Source: Clostridium sp. MCC353 | Lineage (GTDB): Bacteria > Bacillota > Clostridia > Lachnospirales > Lachnospiraceae | NCBI RefSeq assembly: GCF_018785315.1 | Contig: NZ_WQPN01000008.1 | Location: 1 to 64,000 of the forward strand | Direction: 5' to 3' | DNA: 64,000 nt | Part shown: in pieces, positions 30,453 to 39,832 of the stretch | How the letters are laid out: each line of letters begins with the position of its first letter | Numbering within the stretch: the first letter of the stretch is position 1 | Made by a program: the position numbers and the translations under genes | Notes under the pieces: model-generated | The model's database searches: none | What the model saw: only the letters and a program-made list of their open reading frames with translations | Told to the model about the DNA's origin: nothing

Positions 30453-31493
30453 ATGAAACTGAAAAAGATTAAAACCTATGAATTAGAAAAATGTTATTCA
30501 ATCGCCCCCCTTTTCTATCAGGGCAAGCGGCATATTCTGGTTGCGGCGGAAAAGGTCAATAAGTGCCTTCTCTTTGACCTGTACGGAAATTTGGAAGAAA
30601 CCGTCTGGGACGCGCCGGGAGGAACCATGTCCATGGTGCAGGTGCCTGGAAGCGACGGCTGGTTTTTGGCAACCCATAAATTCTATTCACCCAATGATTC
30701 CAAGGAGGCCGAAATCGTCCTGGTCAGGCCGGAGGGCAGGGATGACTGGAAGGTGCAGACCATGGTTAAGCTGCCGTTTGTGCACCGTTTTGATATCCTT
30801 ACCAGAAACGGTTCCCACTATCTGATCGCCTGCACGCTGAAATCGGGCCATGAATATAAGGACGATTGGTCGTCCCCAGGCGCTGTCTGGGGCTGCCGCC
30901 TGCCGGATCAGCCGGAGGATTACGGCAAAGTTCAACTCTCCCTCACCTGCTTAAAAGAGGGAATGCTCAAAAACCACGGATATTGCAGATGCGGCGGACC
31001 GGATGACGGTTACGGCCTGATCTCTGCGGAAAATGGAATCTTCCGTGTCACGCCGCCCGACGGACCGGACGGAGAATGGCAGATGGAACAGTTAACGGAT
31101 GAACCGGCCAGCGACGTGGCGGCCGTGGATTTTGACGGAGACGGCAGTCAGGAACTGATCGCCATCGCACCGTTCCATGGAAATGAAATCAAGATTTATC
31201 ATTTGGAAGACGGCAGATATCAGGTGGCATACCGGTATGAACAGCCGGCGGAATTCGGCCACGCCATCTGGGCGGGCAGCGTATACGGAAAACCTGCGGC
31301 AGTCATCGGTTACCGGAAAGAAAAACGGGAGATTCTGGGATTCACCTATGAAAACAGCTATCACGCCTCTGTCCTTGAATCGGATGCAGGCTCAGCTAAT
31401 GTGATGCGCTACGAGAGAGACGGCGTGGAATGCATGGTTTCCGCCAACAGGGAGATAAATGAAATCGCATTTTATGAGATAGAGAAAGAGTGA
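30453..31493 (+). CDS. Cytosolic FG-GAP/beta-propeller-like protein
   Basis: This 346-residue protein has no signal peptide and a repetitive beta-rich pattern. One clear FG-GAP/EF-hand-like calcium site is DFDGDGSQELIAIAPFHG (about residues 225-242). It sits between ulaG and ulaE with a strong GGAGG site. Proteins of this type are usually extracellular, so a cytosolic copy inside a catabolic operon is unusual. I do not recognise an enzyme signature. It may be a lactonase-like propeller or an isomerase partner. Confidence 0.6.
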   Translation: MKLKKIKTYELEKCYSIAPLFYQGKRHILVAAEKVNKCLLFDLYGNLEETVWDAPGGTMSMVQVPGSDGWFLATHKFYSPNDSKEAEIVLVRPEGRDDWKVQTMVKLPFVHRFDILTRNGSHYLIACTLKSGHEYKDDWSSPGAVWGCRLPDQPEDYGKVQLSLTCLKEGMLKNHGYCRCGGPDDGYGLISAENGIFRVTPPDGPDGEWQMEQLTDEPASDVAAVDFDGDGSQELIAIAPFHGNEIKIYHLEDGRYQVAYRYEQPAEFGHAIWAGSVYGKPAAVIGYRKEKREILGFTYENSYHASVLESDAGSANVMRYERDGVECMVSANREINEIAFYEIEKE

Positions 31494-31593
31494 GGCAAAA
31501 ACTCCGGAATAGAGAGGTATAAAAAGCGGCGGATGAACATCCGATGCGAAAAATGATAAAGAAAGGTGAAGTGACAGGCGGATGGAGAGCAAA

Positions 31594-32448
31594 ATGACGG
31601 GCAGAAGAAAGGCGTATACCCTTGGGCTTTATGAAAAGGCAGCGCCTCCGGAGCTCAGTTGGAGAGAAAAACTTCAGGCGGCAAAAGACGCCGGTTATGA
31701 TTTTATAGAGATCAGCATTGATGAAACAGATGATAAACTGGGCCGTCTGGACATGGGAAAGGAAGAACGTCTGGATCTGGTAAAGGCCATGTATGAAACG
31801 GGGATTCCTATCCGTTCCATGTGCCTCAGCGGCCACCGGAAGTACCCATTTGGAAGCAAAGACCCGGAAACAGAGAAAAAGAGTATGGAAATCATGGAAA
31901 AGGCCATACAACTGGCCGACGATCTGGGAATCCGCATGATCATGCTGGCCGGATATGACGTGTATTATGAAGAATCCGACGAGGAGACCAGAAAGCGTTT
32001 TGGCGAAAATCTGGAGAAAGCGGTTAAAATGGCGGCTAGCGCGGGGATTCTCCTGGCATTTGAAACCATGGAAACGGAATTCATGAACACGGTGGAAAAG
32101 TCAGCGGACCATGTGAAACGGATCAGGTCCCCTTATCTCCAGATATACCCCGATATTGGAAATATTACCAATGCGGCTTATACATATAAAACGGATGTAT
32201 TTGATGATCTGAAGTCCGGATCGGGACACCTGTTAGCCATGCATTTAAAGGAAACTTGTCCGGGAAAATTCCGGGATATGATGTATGGGGACGGATATGT
32301 GGACTTTCAGCAGGCCATTGATACCGCGTGGAACATGGGCGTGCGCCGTTATGTGACGGAATTTTGGTATCATGGCAGTGAAACATGGAAAGATGACCTG
32401 GTTTTTGCCCATGACAGCATGGCGCGGATATTGGATAAGGAGAGATAA
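31594..32448 (+). CDS. ulaE: L-xylulose-5-phosphate 3-epimerase UlaE
   Basis: From ATG 31594 the protein is 284 residues, the same as E. coli UlaE by recollection. ATG 31582 is also open, but GGAGAG lies 5 nt before 31594. The TIM-barrel fold is supported by [45 protein letters not shown] and YPDIGNI. It converts L-xylulose-5-P to L-ribulose-5-P. The next gene, ulaF, makes D-xylulose-5-P from it, feeding the pentose phosphate pathway. Confidence 0.92.
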   Translation: MTGRRKAYTLGLYEKAAPPELSWREKLQAAKDAGYDFIEISIDETDDKLGRLDMGKEERLDLVKAMYETGIPIRSMCLSGHRKYPFGSKDPETEKKSMEIMEKAIQLADDLGIRMIMLAGYDVYYEESDEETRKRFGENLEKAVKMAASAGILLAFETMETEFMNTVEKSADHVKRIRSPYLQIYPDIGNITNAAYTYKTDVFDDLKSGSGHLLAMHLKETCPGKFRDMMYGDGYVDFQQAIDTAWNMGVRRYVTEFWYHGSETWKDDLVFAHDSMARILDKER

Positions 32449-32452
32449 AGAG

Positions 32453-33142
32453 ATGCTGGAAGAATTGAAAAAACTGGTATATGAAGTCAATATGCAGCTC
32501 CCGGAGTACGGACTGGTCACATTTACGTGGGGAAACGCCAGCCAGATTGACCGGGAATCCGGGCTGGTGGTGATAAAACCCAGCGGAGTGAAATACAAAA
32601 CCATGCGACCTGATGACATGGTAGTTGTGAACCTGGACGGAACTGTAGTGGAAGGAAAATTAAACCCTTCTTCCGATACGGCCACCCATCTGGAACTCTA
32701 TAAGGCGTTTCCGCAGATCGGCGGAATCGTCCACACCCATTCCTCCTGGGCCACAAGCTGGGCCCAGTCAGGCCGGTCCATCCCCTGCTACGGCACCACC
32801 CATGCGGATTATATTTATGGAGAGGTGCCCTGTGTCAGATGCCTGACAAAAGAAGAGATTGAAGGCGATTATGAGACCAATACAGGGCTTTTGATCGCAG
32901 ATTATTTTAAAAACAAGGACGTGAAAGCGGTTCCCGCTGTGCTGTGTAAAAACCACGGTCCATTTACCTGGGGGAAAGACGCGGCAGAAGCGGTACACAA
33001 CGCCGTAGTATTAGAAGAGGTGGCCAAAATGGCCGCCAGATGTGAGCAGATCAACCCACAGGTCAAACCGGCGCCACAATCTCTTCAGGATAAGCATTAT
33101 TACAGGAAACATGGAGCCAATGCTTATTACGGACAGAAATAA
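32453..33142 (+). CDS. ulaF: L-ribulose-5-phosphate 4-epimerase UlaF
   Basis: This 229-residue class-II-aldolase-fold epimerase has the motifs [33 protein letters not shown] and [10 protein letters not shown]. It ends in [11 protein letters not shown], the E. coli UlaF and AraD tail. Zinc ligands are in HTHS and the downstream [11 protein letters not shown]. It starts at ATG 32453, 4 bp after ulaE; the longer frame from 32372 overlaps ulaE. It forms D-xylulose-5-P and is the last enzyme of the operon. Confidence 0.93.
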   Translation: MLEELKKLVYEVNMQLPEYGLVTFTWGNASQIDRESGLVVIKPSGVKYKTMRPDDMVVVNLDGTVVEGKLNPSSDTATHLELYKAFPQIGGIVHTHSSWATSWAQSGRSIPCYGTTHADYIYGEVPCVRCLTKEEIEGDYETNTGLLIADYFKNKDVKAVPAVLCKNHGPFTWGKDAAEAVHNAVVLEEVAKMAARCEQINPQVKPAPQSLQDKHYYRKHGANAYYGQK

Positions 33143-33240
33143 AAAAACGCAAAAAGCTGGCAACTTCCTCCGATCTATTGTATTATATTAAGTAATAGAT
33201 TCAGGGCAATACCCTTTAAGCCATAGGAAGGAGGGAGCAT

Positions 33241-33531
33241 ATGAATGGTTTCTGGACCTGCAGCGGCCGTTATATCGGCGTCTGTCAGAATGGTTATTTG
33301 GTTTCATACAACGGTCATGTTATCGGGAAATTCTACGGCAATGAGATCTATAATGCCGATGGAAAATACATAGGAGAAATTCTGAAAGAGAAAAGACTGG
33401 TGAAAAACAGGAATAAAACCATCCAGCGGCGCCCCATGTTCAGCAGGGGAATCTGCGGCACGATCACAACCAAGTACTGTGACATCGGCAGCCTGCCGCT
33501 GGTGGGTAATTTTGAGGATTTTGATTACTGA
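33241..33531 (+). CDS. Small 4-fold beta-flower-like protein
   Basis: This 96-residue protein contains repeated aromatic/glycine beta-hairpin units (GRYIGVCQNGYLVSYNGHVIGKFYGNEIYNADGKYIGEI), as in the 4-fold beta flower family. A strong AGGAGGGAGC site precedes ATG 33241. Its last codons overlap those of the convergent kinase gene. Function is unknown. A loose TATATT-rich segment upstream (33178-33195) may be its promoter. Confidence 0.6.
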   Translation: MNGFWTCSGRYIGVCQNGYLVSYNGHVIGKFYGNEIYNADGKYIGEILKEKRLVKNRNKTIQRRPMFSRGICGTITTKYCDIGSLPLVGNFEDFDY

Positions 33532-35381
33532 GCTGTTTCGTTCTGAACTGTTTCGTTCTGATTTGTTTCGTTGGTCTGCGGAATGATCAGCCTCACCGTG
33601 TTTTTAAAATACGGAATGCTTTCAAATGTAATGGAAACTGTGCCGTAATAAGCGCTCAGTCTCTGATAAATGTTGTTCAGGCCAACATGTTGTTTCCGTC
33701 CGCTTTCCGGGTGTTCCGGGTGCAGGGCGGAATTTGCTTTTTCTATATCAATTCCCCTTCCGTTATCGGAAACTTCCATTATAATATGGTCTGATTCCCT
33801 GCGCACATTGATTTCAATGGCCGGCATCAGAATATTTTCATAAAAACTGACATCCACGTCAAATCCGTGGCGGATGGAATTCTCCGCCAGGGGCTGTAAA
33901 ATGGATTTCAGCACATACAGGTTTTCCAATTCCTGATCCAGCGTATATTTAAAATCAATTTTCCGGTTAAACCGCCGGTTCATAATATCGATATAGGCTT
34001 TCACATGGGTGAGTTCCTTGCTTATGGGAATCACCTCATTGCCGTAACTGAGCCCAATTCTTAAAAAATCCCCCAGGCTTGTGATCATAGAAGAAGCCGT
34101 TTCCTTGTGTCCCCCCAGAATTTCCATATTGATGCATTCCAGGGTGTTATATAGAAAATGAGGATTAATCTGTTCCGACAAAAGCTGGATTTCGGACCGG
34201 TATTTGGCCCGTTCGCTCTGTTTGATCCGCTGGAACTGCTGCTGGATCGTATTGTACATGGAATTGATGGCCATGTTCAGGTGGCCGATTTCATCCTGGT
34301 ATTTCATCTGGTGAGGCGTGTTGTAGTTGTTGTTTTCAATGGCTTTCACATTGGAAATCAACTGCTTAAACGGTTTGGTGACGAAGCGGGAGAGCATAAA
34401 CGCCAGCAGGGTGGTGACGGCCAATCCGGCAATGGCGATCAAAAGGATGAAGGCGTTCATCATGGAAATCCGCTGGTGGAGCAGGGTTTTCGGCAGTATG
34501 CTGACCAGCTTCAGGCCGCAGAAATCCAGGGGTTTCCCGTAAAGGCTGTAATCCATGTTATCATACAGCAGTTGAATGGCTTCCCCGCCGCCTTCTCTGC
34601 TGACCCGTTGGGCCGTTTCTTCGGAGGACGCCAGTTTGTAATAAGAGGAAGAGGAATCCAGGCTGATGTTTCTGCCGTTCTGGTCCACCAGATACAACGT
34701 GCGTTTGGCGTAGGAAGAATCGGATAAAGCCAGCCTCTGGGCCACGCTTTTGCTGTCCAGCATCAGCACAATACAGACATCGGAAGTCTCAGCGCTGTCC
34801 GCGATATGGAGATACCGGGTGCCTTTCAACTGGGAAATGGGTATGATAACCGGGATAATGTAGTTATTTTTGATAAATGGGCTGCGCCGTATGGGCAGCC
34901 ATGTGATGCCGTTTACAGAGGAAAGATCCCAGCCGAACAGGTCGGAGGCGGTTTCCTCTTTTTTTAATGTATTGGTAAACAGGGAATAAAACTCCCCATT
35001 CTTTCCTAAAATGACAATGGTGTCCAAAAGCGGATTGGTCAGGGTCAGGTTTGCCAGAGGATCCTGGATCAATGCCGTGTTCCGGGCAAATCTGGTAGAA
35101 CTGCCGGACCGGGCGTCCTCCACGATGTTGTTAAAATCTGTGGTGGAAGCAAAATTGATCACATTGTTCAGCAGAATATTGAAGGAATCCGTGAGGGACT
35201 GGCTTCCGATATGCAGGGAATCCGCGGTCTGGGCGTAAGTGTCTTCCTGATACAGCCTGGCGAAATACCAACTGCTCAAAATCCCCAGAAACAGGGCCAG
35301 CACCAGCCCGATGGAAATCATGCAGAGCCATATTTTTGACGATATTTTTAAATTTGCGATGTAAGTTTTTATCCGTTTCAT
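33525..35381 (-). CDS. YesM-type sensor histidine kinase
   Basis: This 618-residue kinase has a TM helix near residues 16-37, a large extracytoplasmic sensor, a second TM helix near residue 310, a HAMP domain and a His_kinase domain with QINPHFLYN (H408). A C-terminal ATPase has DNGRGID. It ends in a short repeat, NETNQ-NETVQ-NETAQ, encoded by three 15-bp direct repeats (33533-33577). The response regulator gene lies 18 bp upstream in the same direction. Together they very likely control the divergent sugar ABC operon. Confidence 0.92.
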   Translation of the reverse strand: MKRIKTYIANLKISSKIWLCMISIGLVLALFLGILSSWYFARLYQEDTYAQTADSLHIGSQSLTDSFNILLNNVINFASTTDFNNIVEDARSGSSTRFARNTALIQDPLANLTLTNPLLDTIVILGKNGEFYSLFTNTLKKEETASDLFGWDLSSVNGITWLPIRRSPFIKNNYIIPVIIPISQLKGTRYLHIADSAETSDVCIVLMLDSKSVAQRLALSDSSYAKRTLYLVDQNGRNISLDSSSSYYKLASSEETAQRVSREGGGEAIQLLYDNMDYSLYGKPLDFCGLKLVSILPKTLLHQRISMMNAFILLIAIAGLAVTTLLAFMLSRFVTKPFKQLISNVKAIENNNYNTPHQMKYQDEIGHLNMAINSMYNTIQQQFQRIKQSERAKYRSEIQLLSEQINPHFLYNTLECINMEILGGHKETASSMITSLGDFLRIGLSYGNEVIPISKELTHVKAYIDIMNRRFNRKIDFKYTLDQELENLYVLKSILQPLAENSIRHGFDVDVSFYENILMPAIEINVRRESDHIIMEVSDNGRGIDIEKANSALHPEHPESGRKQHVGLNNIYQRLSAYYGTVSITFESIPYFKNTVRLIIPQTNETNQNETVQNETAQ

Positions 35382-35399
35382 AATTACCTCAATATTATC

Positions 35400-36983
35400 T
35401 CAATGTTTGGCCTGATATTCGGACGGCGTCATCCCCGTATGATTCTTAAACGCCCGGTAAAAAGAACGGTAGTCGTCGTACCCCACGGCGTAGGATATCT
35501 CGCTGATATTCGCCTGGCCGGATTCCAGAAGGTGCTTGGCCTGCTCCATTTTTACATTTAAAACATAGTCCCTGAAATTCGTCCCTGTTTTGGCCTTGAA
35601 ATAAATGGTGAAGTAGGACGTGCTGAGGTTTACGTGGGCGGCCACATCTTCTGCCTGTATCTTTTTATCCACATTGTCCTGAATGAACTGTTTGGCGTCC
35701 AGTATGATGCTGTCTTTCCGGTCCTGGAGGTACTGGCTGATCAGATCGGCATACTGGGAAAACAGGCCGGTGGTCCATTCTTCGATCTGTCTCAGCGTTG
35801 ACATCTGGTTGATGGTCACATAGGGAAGTTCCGTAAACAGGTTGATGTCGCTCTGGATCTGCTTGCGGAGGGTGTTCTGCACATCGGTGATCAGGTAAAT
35901 GCACATGCCGCGGATGAAGCTGGGCGGAGGCATGGGGACGTAGAGCAGGGAATTGAAATAACTGCGGCAGTAGGCCTTCACCTGTTCCGCGTCATTGCGG
36001 CGGATGGCGCTGATTAGTTCGCTGATGTCAATACTGCTGGTGGATATGGTGGGCGCCAGGCCGCAGATCACGGATTCGTCGTAGATATCCTGCTCCTTTT
36101 CATAAATCTGATAGGAGAGGGCGGTCAGGGCCGTGCCATAGGAACGGTAAGCGTTAATCAGCTCCTGTTCTCCAGAACCGATTCCCACCACGATGCGGTA
36201 ATTTTCCAGCGCTTTGAACTGTTTCAGACAGCGTTTGGCCAGTTCCCGGACCGGCGCGGGTTCAGCCTTGCCGTCCGTATGTACCAGCAGTATGACTTGG
36301 GAGGGATTGCATTCCCATGCCGTAAAACGGGAGGCGCCGGCTTCTTCATTCACGATTTCCAATAGTTCGGACGTGATATCGGGAATGGACGGTTCCCCGG
36401 TCTGCTGGATGGAAAATACCAGAATCCGGTAAGGGGAATCCGTGAGCGGCAGGTGGAGCTCCTGAAGTTTCTTTAAAATGTCGCTGTTGTGGCGGAATTC
36501 ATTCTGCACAAGCTGGTTTAAAAACAGTTTTTTCGATGAAGTGCGCAAGGACTGGTAATCCGTCATATCCGGCATGGAACCATTTGCCCTCTGTTCCAGG
36601 ATTTCATCCCTTAGACCTTCCAGTTCCGCAGTCAGTTCCTCTATTTTTAAGGGTTTCAGGATATAAGCCCTGGCCCCGTAGCGTATGGCTGTCTGGGCAT
36701 AGGAAAAATCATCGAAGCCGCTTAAAATAATAAATTTGGTGGGAATATTTGCCTCGTGGCATTTTTTAATCAGATCCAGGCCGCTGAGCCTGGGCATCCG
36801 TATATCGGTGACAGCAATGGCCGGCTGATAAGCCCGGATCAGTTCCCAGGCTTCCATCCCGTCTTTCGCGGCTCCGATGACGGACATGTTTAAACTTTCC
36901 CAGGGAACCGCTGTATTTAAACCATTTCTGATTGAAGATTCGTCGTCCGCGATCACGATGCGGATCATTTGTCCGGTATCCAT
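35400..36983 (-). CDS. YesN-type AraC-family response regulator
   Basis: This 527-residue regulator has a receiver domain (D13-D14, phosphoacceptor D60 in AVTDIRMP, lysine in LKPLKIEE). A middle region follows and then a C-terminal AraC-type double helix-turn-helix (VAAHVNLSTSYFTIYFKAKTG and ISYAVGYDDYRSFYRAFKNHTG). I chose ATG 36983, preceded by GGGAGGG with 7-nt spacing, over the longer frame to 37016. It faces away from the SBP gene at 37171. It probably activates that operon from the shared 187-bp intergenic region. Confidence 0.92.
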   Translation of the reverse strand: MDTGQMIRIVIADDESSIRNGLNTAVPWESLNMSVIGAAKDGMEAWELIRAYQPAIAVTDIRMPRLSGLDLIKKCHEANIPTKFIILSGFDDFSYAQTAIRYGARAYILKPLKIEELTAELEGLRDEILEQRANGSMPDMTDYQSLRTSSKKLFLNQLVQNEFRHNSDILKKLQELHLPLTDSPYRILVFSIQQTGEPSIPDITSELLEIVNEEAGASRFTAWECNPSQVILLVHTDGKAEPAPVRELAKRCLKQFKALENYRIVVGIGSGEQELINAYRSYGTALTALSYQIYEKEQDIYDESVICGLAPTISTSSIDISELISAIRRNDAEQVKAYCRSYFNSLLYVPMPPPSFIRGMCIYLITDVQNTLRKQIQSDINLFTELPYVTINQMSTLRQIEEWTTGLFSQYADLISQYLQDRKDSIILDAKQFIQDNVDKKIQAEDVAAHVNLSTSYFTIYFKAKTGTNFRDYVLNVKMEQAKHLLESGQANISEISYAVGYDDYRSFYRAFKNHTGMTPSEYQAKH

Positions 36984-37085
36984 AGTAATCCCCTCCCTCT
37001 GGTGGATAATTGTCAAAAGTATACGATTAACAGGCCTTCCTGTAAAATGAAATTGTATAAATTAATGGAAAATGCAACATTTGTA

Positions 37086-37115
37086 TTGAAAAGTGTCATT
37101 ATAAATTGTTATATT
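37086..37115 (+). promoter_or_regulatory. Promoter of the sugar-binding protein gene
   Basis: TTGAAA (37086-37091), an 18-nt spacer and TATATT (37110-37115). The weak spacing fits an activator-dependent promoter, consistent with the divergent YesN-type regulator. Confidence 0.5.
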
Positions 37116-37170
37116 TGATGGTAAAGTTAAGTCATCAAGAAAACAAAGTTTTAATACAAGGAGGAACGGT

Positions 37171-38628
37171 ATGAAGAAAAAAATTGTAAGTATTATGCTG
37201 GCAGGAGTCATGGCTGCCTCATTGGCAGGATGCGGCGGCGGAGCTGAAAAATCCACCACGGCAGCACCGGCACAGGGAAGCACGGAGGCGAAGCAGGGCG
37301 AGGATGCCAAAGCCCAGTCAACGGAAGCCAAGAAAGAGGAATCCGGTGAAAAGACAGTGATTACCGTTTGGACCATGGACCGCCATGATTCCGAATATGT
37401 GGAATCGAAAATTGAAGAATTCAACGCTAACAACGATAAAGGGATCGAAATCGCTTTAAATGTTATCACAGACGACTATCCAAATATGATGGCCCTTGCC
37501 TATTCTTCAGGAACAGCTCCTGATATCGCAGGCGTTGGCGGCGCAACCAGCGGATTCGATCTGAAAACATTCGTTGAGGCCGGTATCATTGACCCGTTAA
37601 ATGATTATATCACAGATCCTGAGTTTGAAAAAGTAACTGAGGCAAGTAAACTTCAGTTCGAAGGAATCAATATGATCGACGGAAACGTTTACTGGATTCC
37701 AACGGGAATGAGAAGCGGAACCAGAATTGAATATAATAAAGACCTGGTTGAAAAAGCAGGATATACGGAATTCCCTGACACATTAGACGGTGTTGTGGAA
37801 CTGGCCGACAAGATCACAAAAGACGGAAACGGCGTTTCTTACGGAGTAGGCTTTACTTCTGCCGTACCATTTAACAGATGGCTGGAAGGAACCGCAGAGA
37901 CCAGCGGAATCTACCGTTATGACTTTAAGACAGGTACATTTAACTTTGACGGCTACAAACCGATCATCGAAACAGCCAACAAATTCTTCCAGAACGGCAG
38001 CGTATTCCCAGGTTCAACCAGCCAGGGCGTAGACGCAATGAGAGCCCAGTTCGTAGAGGGCACATTCGGCATCTGGGGCAATGCATCCCAGGAAGCAGGC
38101 GTGTTCACTTCACAGTTCCCGATCGACAAGTTTGAGTGGGGCGTTGCAGAAGTTCCTTCTCTGGACGGAACCAGAAAGGGCGCTCAGTCCATCCAGCCGC
38201 AGAAGGGCTACATGATGTTCTCATCCAGCAAGAACAAAGACAAAGCATGGGAAGTTATCAAATATTTCAGCAGCGAAGAGTTCTTAAAAGGATACCTGGA
38301 AGCCGGATTATATCTTCCGATTTCAAACTACATGGACGGCGTGATCGACAAAACCAAGACAGGACGTCTGGCAGACTTCCAGTTAACCGATTATGAAAGC
38401 GTTTATCCGGCAGTTCCTGCCATCTCCCTGGAAGGCGACGATTACGGCACTGTTATCTGGAGAGCGATCATGGGCGATGTGAGCGCAGACGAAGCCATTG
38501 CCGACCTGAATAAACGTTACAATGACGCCCTGGAAAATGACATCAAGCTGGGCAAGATCAAACGTGTGGTTATTAAAGACTTTGATCCGCTTCATCCGGG
38601 CGAAGGTACGATTGAATATACGGAATAA
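37171..38628 (+). CDS. Sugar ABC transporter binding lipoprotein
   Basis: This 485-residue lipoprotein has a signal peptide with lipobox LAGC (C21) and a charged Ala/Glu/Lys linker. An extracellular solute-binding family 1 fold follows (TVWTMDRHDSEYVESKIEEFN, VGGATSGFDLKTFVEAG, EWGVAEVPSLDGTRKGAQS). It delivers an oligosaccharide to the two permeases downstream. No ATPase is encoded here; a shared MsmX-type ATPase is the usual arrangement in Firmicutes. Confidence 0.93.
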   Translation: MKKKIVSIMLAGVMAASLAGCGGGAEKSTTAAPAQGSTEAKQGEDAKAQSTEAKKEESGEKTVITVWTMDRHDSEYVESKIEEFNANNDKGIEIALNVITDDYPNMMALAYSSGTAPDIAGVGGATSGFDLKTFVEAGIIDPLNDYITDPEFEKVTEASKLQFEGINMIDGNVYWIPTGMRSGTRIEYNKDLVEKAGYTEFPDTLDGVVELADKITKDGNGVSYGVGFTSAVPFNRWLEGTAETSGIYRYDFKTGTFNFDGYKPIIETANKFFQNGSVFPGSTSQGVDAMRAQFVEGTFGIWGNASQEAGVFTSQFPIDKFEWGVAEVPSLDGTRKGAQSIQPQKGYMMFSSSKNKDKAWEVIKYFSSEEFLKGYLEAGLYLPISNYMDGVIDKTKTGRLADFQLTDYESVYPAVPAISLEGDDYGTVIWRAIMGDVSADEAIADLNKRYNDALENDIKLGKIKRVVIKDFDPLHPGEGTIEYTE

Positions 38629-38712
38629 ATAGATTCAGAATAAGTATATTCAAAATTGAAAGCAATGACCGGTGGAAGAAATTTAGAAAAATATAGTGTT
38701 TGAGTAGTGCAG

Positions 38713-38757
38713 GAGGTGCTGCAAATTGACTGGCATAAGTCTTGCAGCGCCTCTTTT
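38713..38757 (+). terminator. Attenuating terminator between binding protein and permeases
   Basis: GAGGTGCTGCAA (38713-38724) pairs with TTGCAGCGCCTC (38742-38753), one mismatch, followed by TTTT. It would let the binding protein be made in excess over the permeases. Confidence 0.8.
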
Positions 38758-38773
38758 ATGCCAAAAAATGCAG

Positions 38774-38892
38774 AAATGCCGCTGAAGCGGCGGATAGTGA
38801 GGTAAAAGCGAAAGTACCTTTCGCTCAAAGAGTTTGGCCCGCCAAACTCTGTCTTTGATAAAATGCCGCTAAAGCGGCGGATTGAGAGGTAA
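38774..38892 (+). repeat. Array of hairpins with duplicated ribosome-site cassette
   Basis: Two copies of a cassette (38774-38805 and 38861-38892) each contain a GCCGC...GCGGC hairpin followed by GAGGTAA. Between them are two more hairpins: GCGAAAG with CTTTCGC, and AGAGTTTGGC with GCCAAACTCT. The second cassette provides the ribosome site of the permease gene at 38895; the first leads to no gene. A third relative precedes the gene at 40764. Confidence 0.8.
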
Positions 38893-38894
38893 GT

Positions 38895-39821
38895 ATGGAA
38901 AATAAAAAGAAACTTAGTTTTTCGGAGAAGTTTGCCAAGGCAAGGAACAGAGGGGATTTTGCCGCATTCTTTATGATGCTTCCCTCCGTCTTTCTGTTGA
39001 TTACAATGTCCGTTTACCCGTTTTTCTGGCTGTTCCGTTATGTCTGCTATGACTACAACGGTTTTAAAGCCTATTTTACAGGTTCCAGGAACTTTATGCG
39101 TATGCTCAGCGATGAGACGTTCTGGCGGAGCGTGCTGCACACCTTTGAATATGCGGGCATGAAGCTGGTTATCATCGTGCCTTTATCCCTTTTGCTGGCT
39201 GTCCTTTTAAATCAGAAGCTGAAAGGGACCGGAATTTTCCGTGGTATTTATTTTATGCCCACTGTTATCAGCGCGGCTATTTACAGTTTGATTTTCGGAT
39301 TCATTTTTGCGGTATATAACGGCGTTTTGAATTCTTTCCTTCAAAAAATGGGAATTATCAACGCGCCCATTGACTGGCTTGGAAATGCCAGCATTGTTAT
39401 GATATCCATTGTTATCGTGGCCGTCTGGGGCGGTTTTGGTAACTACATGATTTTGTTTATTTCAGGAATGACCAGTATTCCTGAGGAAATATATGAGAGC
39501 AGCAAGATTGACGGAGCCAACGGCGTGCAGACATTTTTCGGAATCACCCTTCCGATGCTGAGCCCGGTGTTGAAAGTTATTCTCATGCTGGCGATTACCA
39601 ATGCATTTAAAGATTACCAGTCCATTTTGGTATTGACGGACGGCGGGCCAAATAACCGCTCTCACGTCATGTTCTCTTACATATATAAATTGATATTCAG
39701 TTCCAGCACCACGCCGCAGATCGGTTATGCGACCATGCTCAGTATCGTGGCTGCCCTGATTATCGGGATTATTACCGCCATTTATATGTTTGTTGCCAGA
39801 AAACTTGATGATGTGATTTAG
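38895..39821 (+). CDS. Sugar ABC transporter permease (UgpA/LplB-like)
   Basis: This 308-residue membrane protein has six helices and the cytosolic EAA loop EEIYESSKIDGANGVQTFFGITLPML. An N-terminal cytosolic tail precedes MMLPSVFLLITMSVYPFFWLF. It pairs with the permease that follows, 11 bp downstream, and with the binding protein at 37171. Confidence 0.93.
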   Translation: MENKKKLSFSEKFAKARNRGDFAAFFMMLPSVFLLITMSVYPFFWLFRYVCYDYNGFKAYFTGSRNFMRMLSDETFWRSVLHTFEYAGMKLVIIVPLSLLLAVLLNQKLKGTGIFRGIYFMPTVISAAIYSLIFGFIFAVYNGVLNSFLQKMGIINAPIDWLGNASIVMISIVIVAVWGGFGNYMILFISGMTSIPEEIYESSKIDGANGVQTFFGITLPMLSPVLKVILMLAITNAFKDYQSILVLTDGGPNNRSHVMFSYIYKLIFSSSTTPQIGYATMLSIVAALIIGIITAIYMFVARKLDDVI

Positions 39822-39832
39822 GAGGGGCTTTT

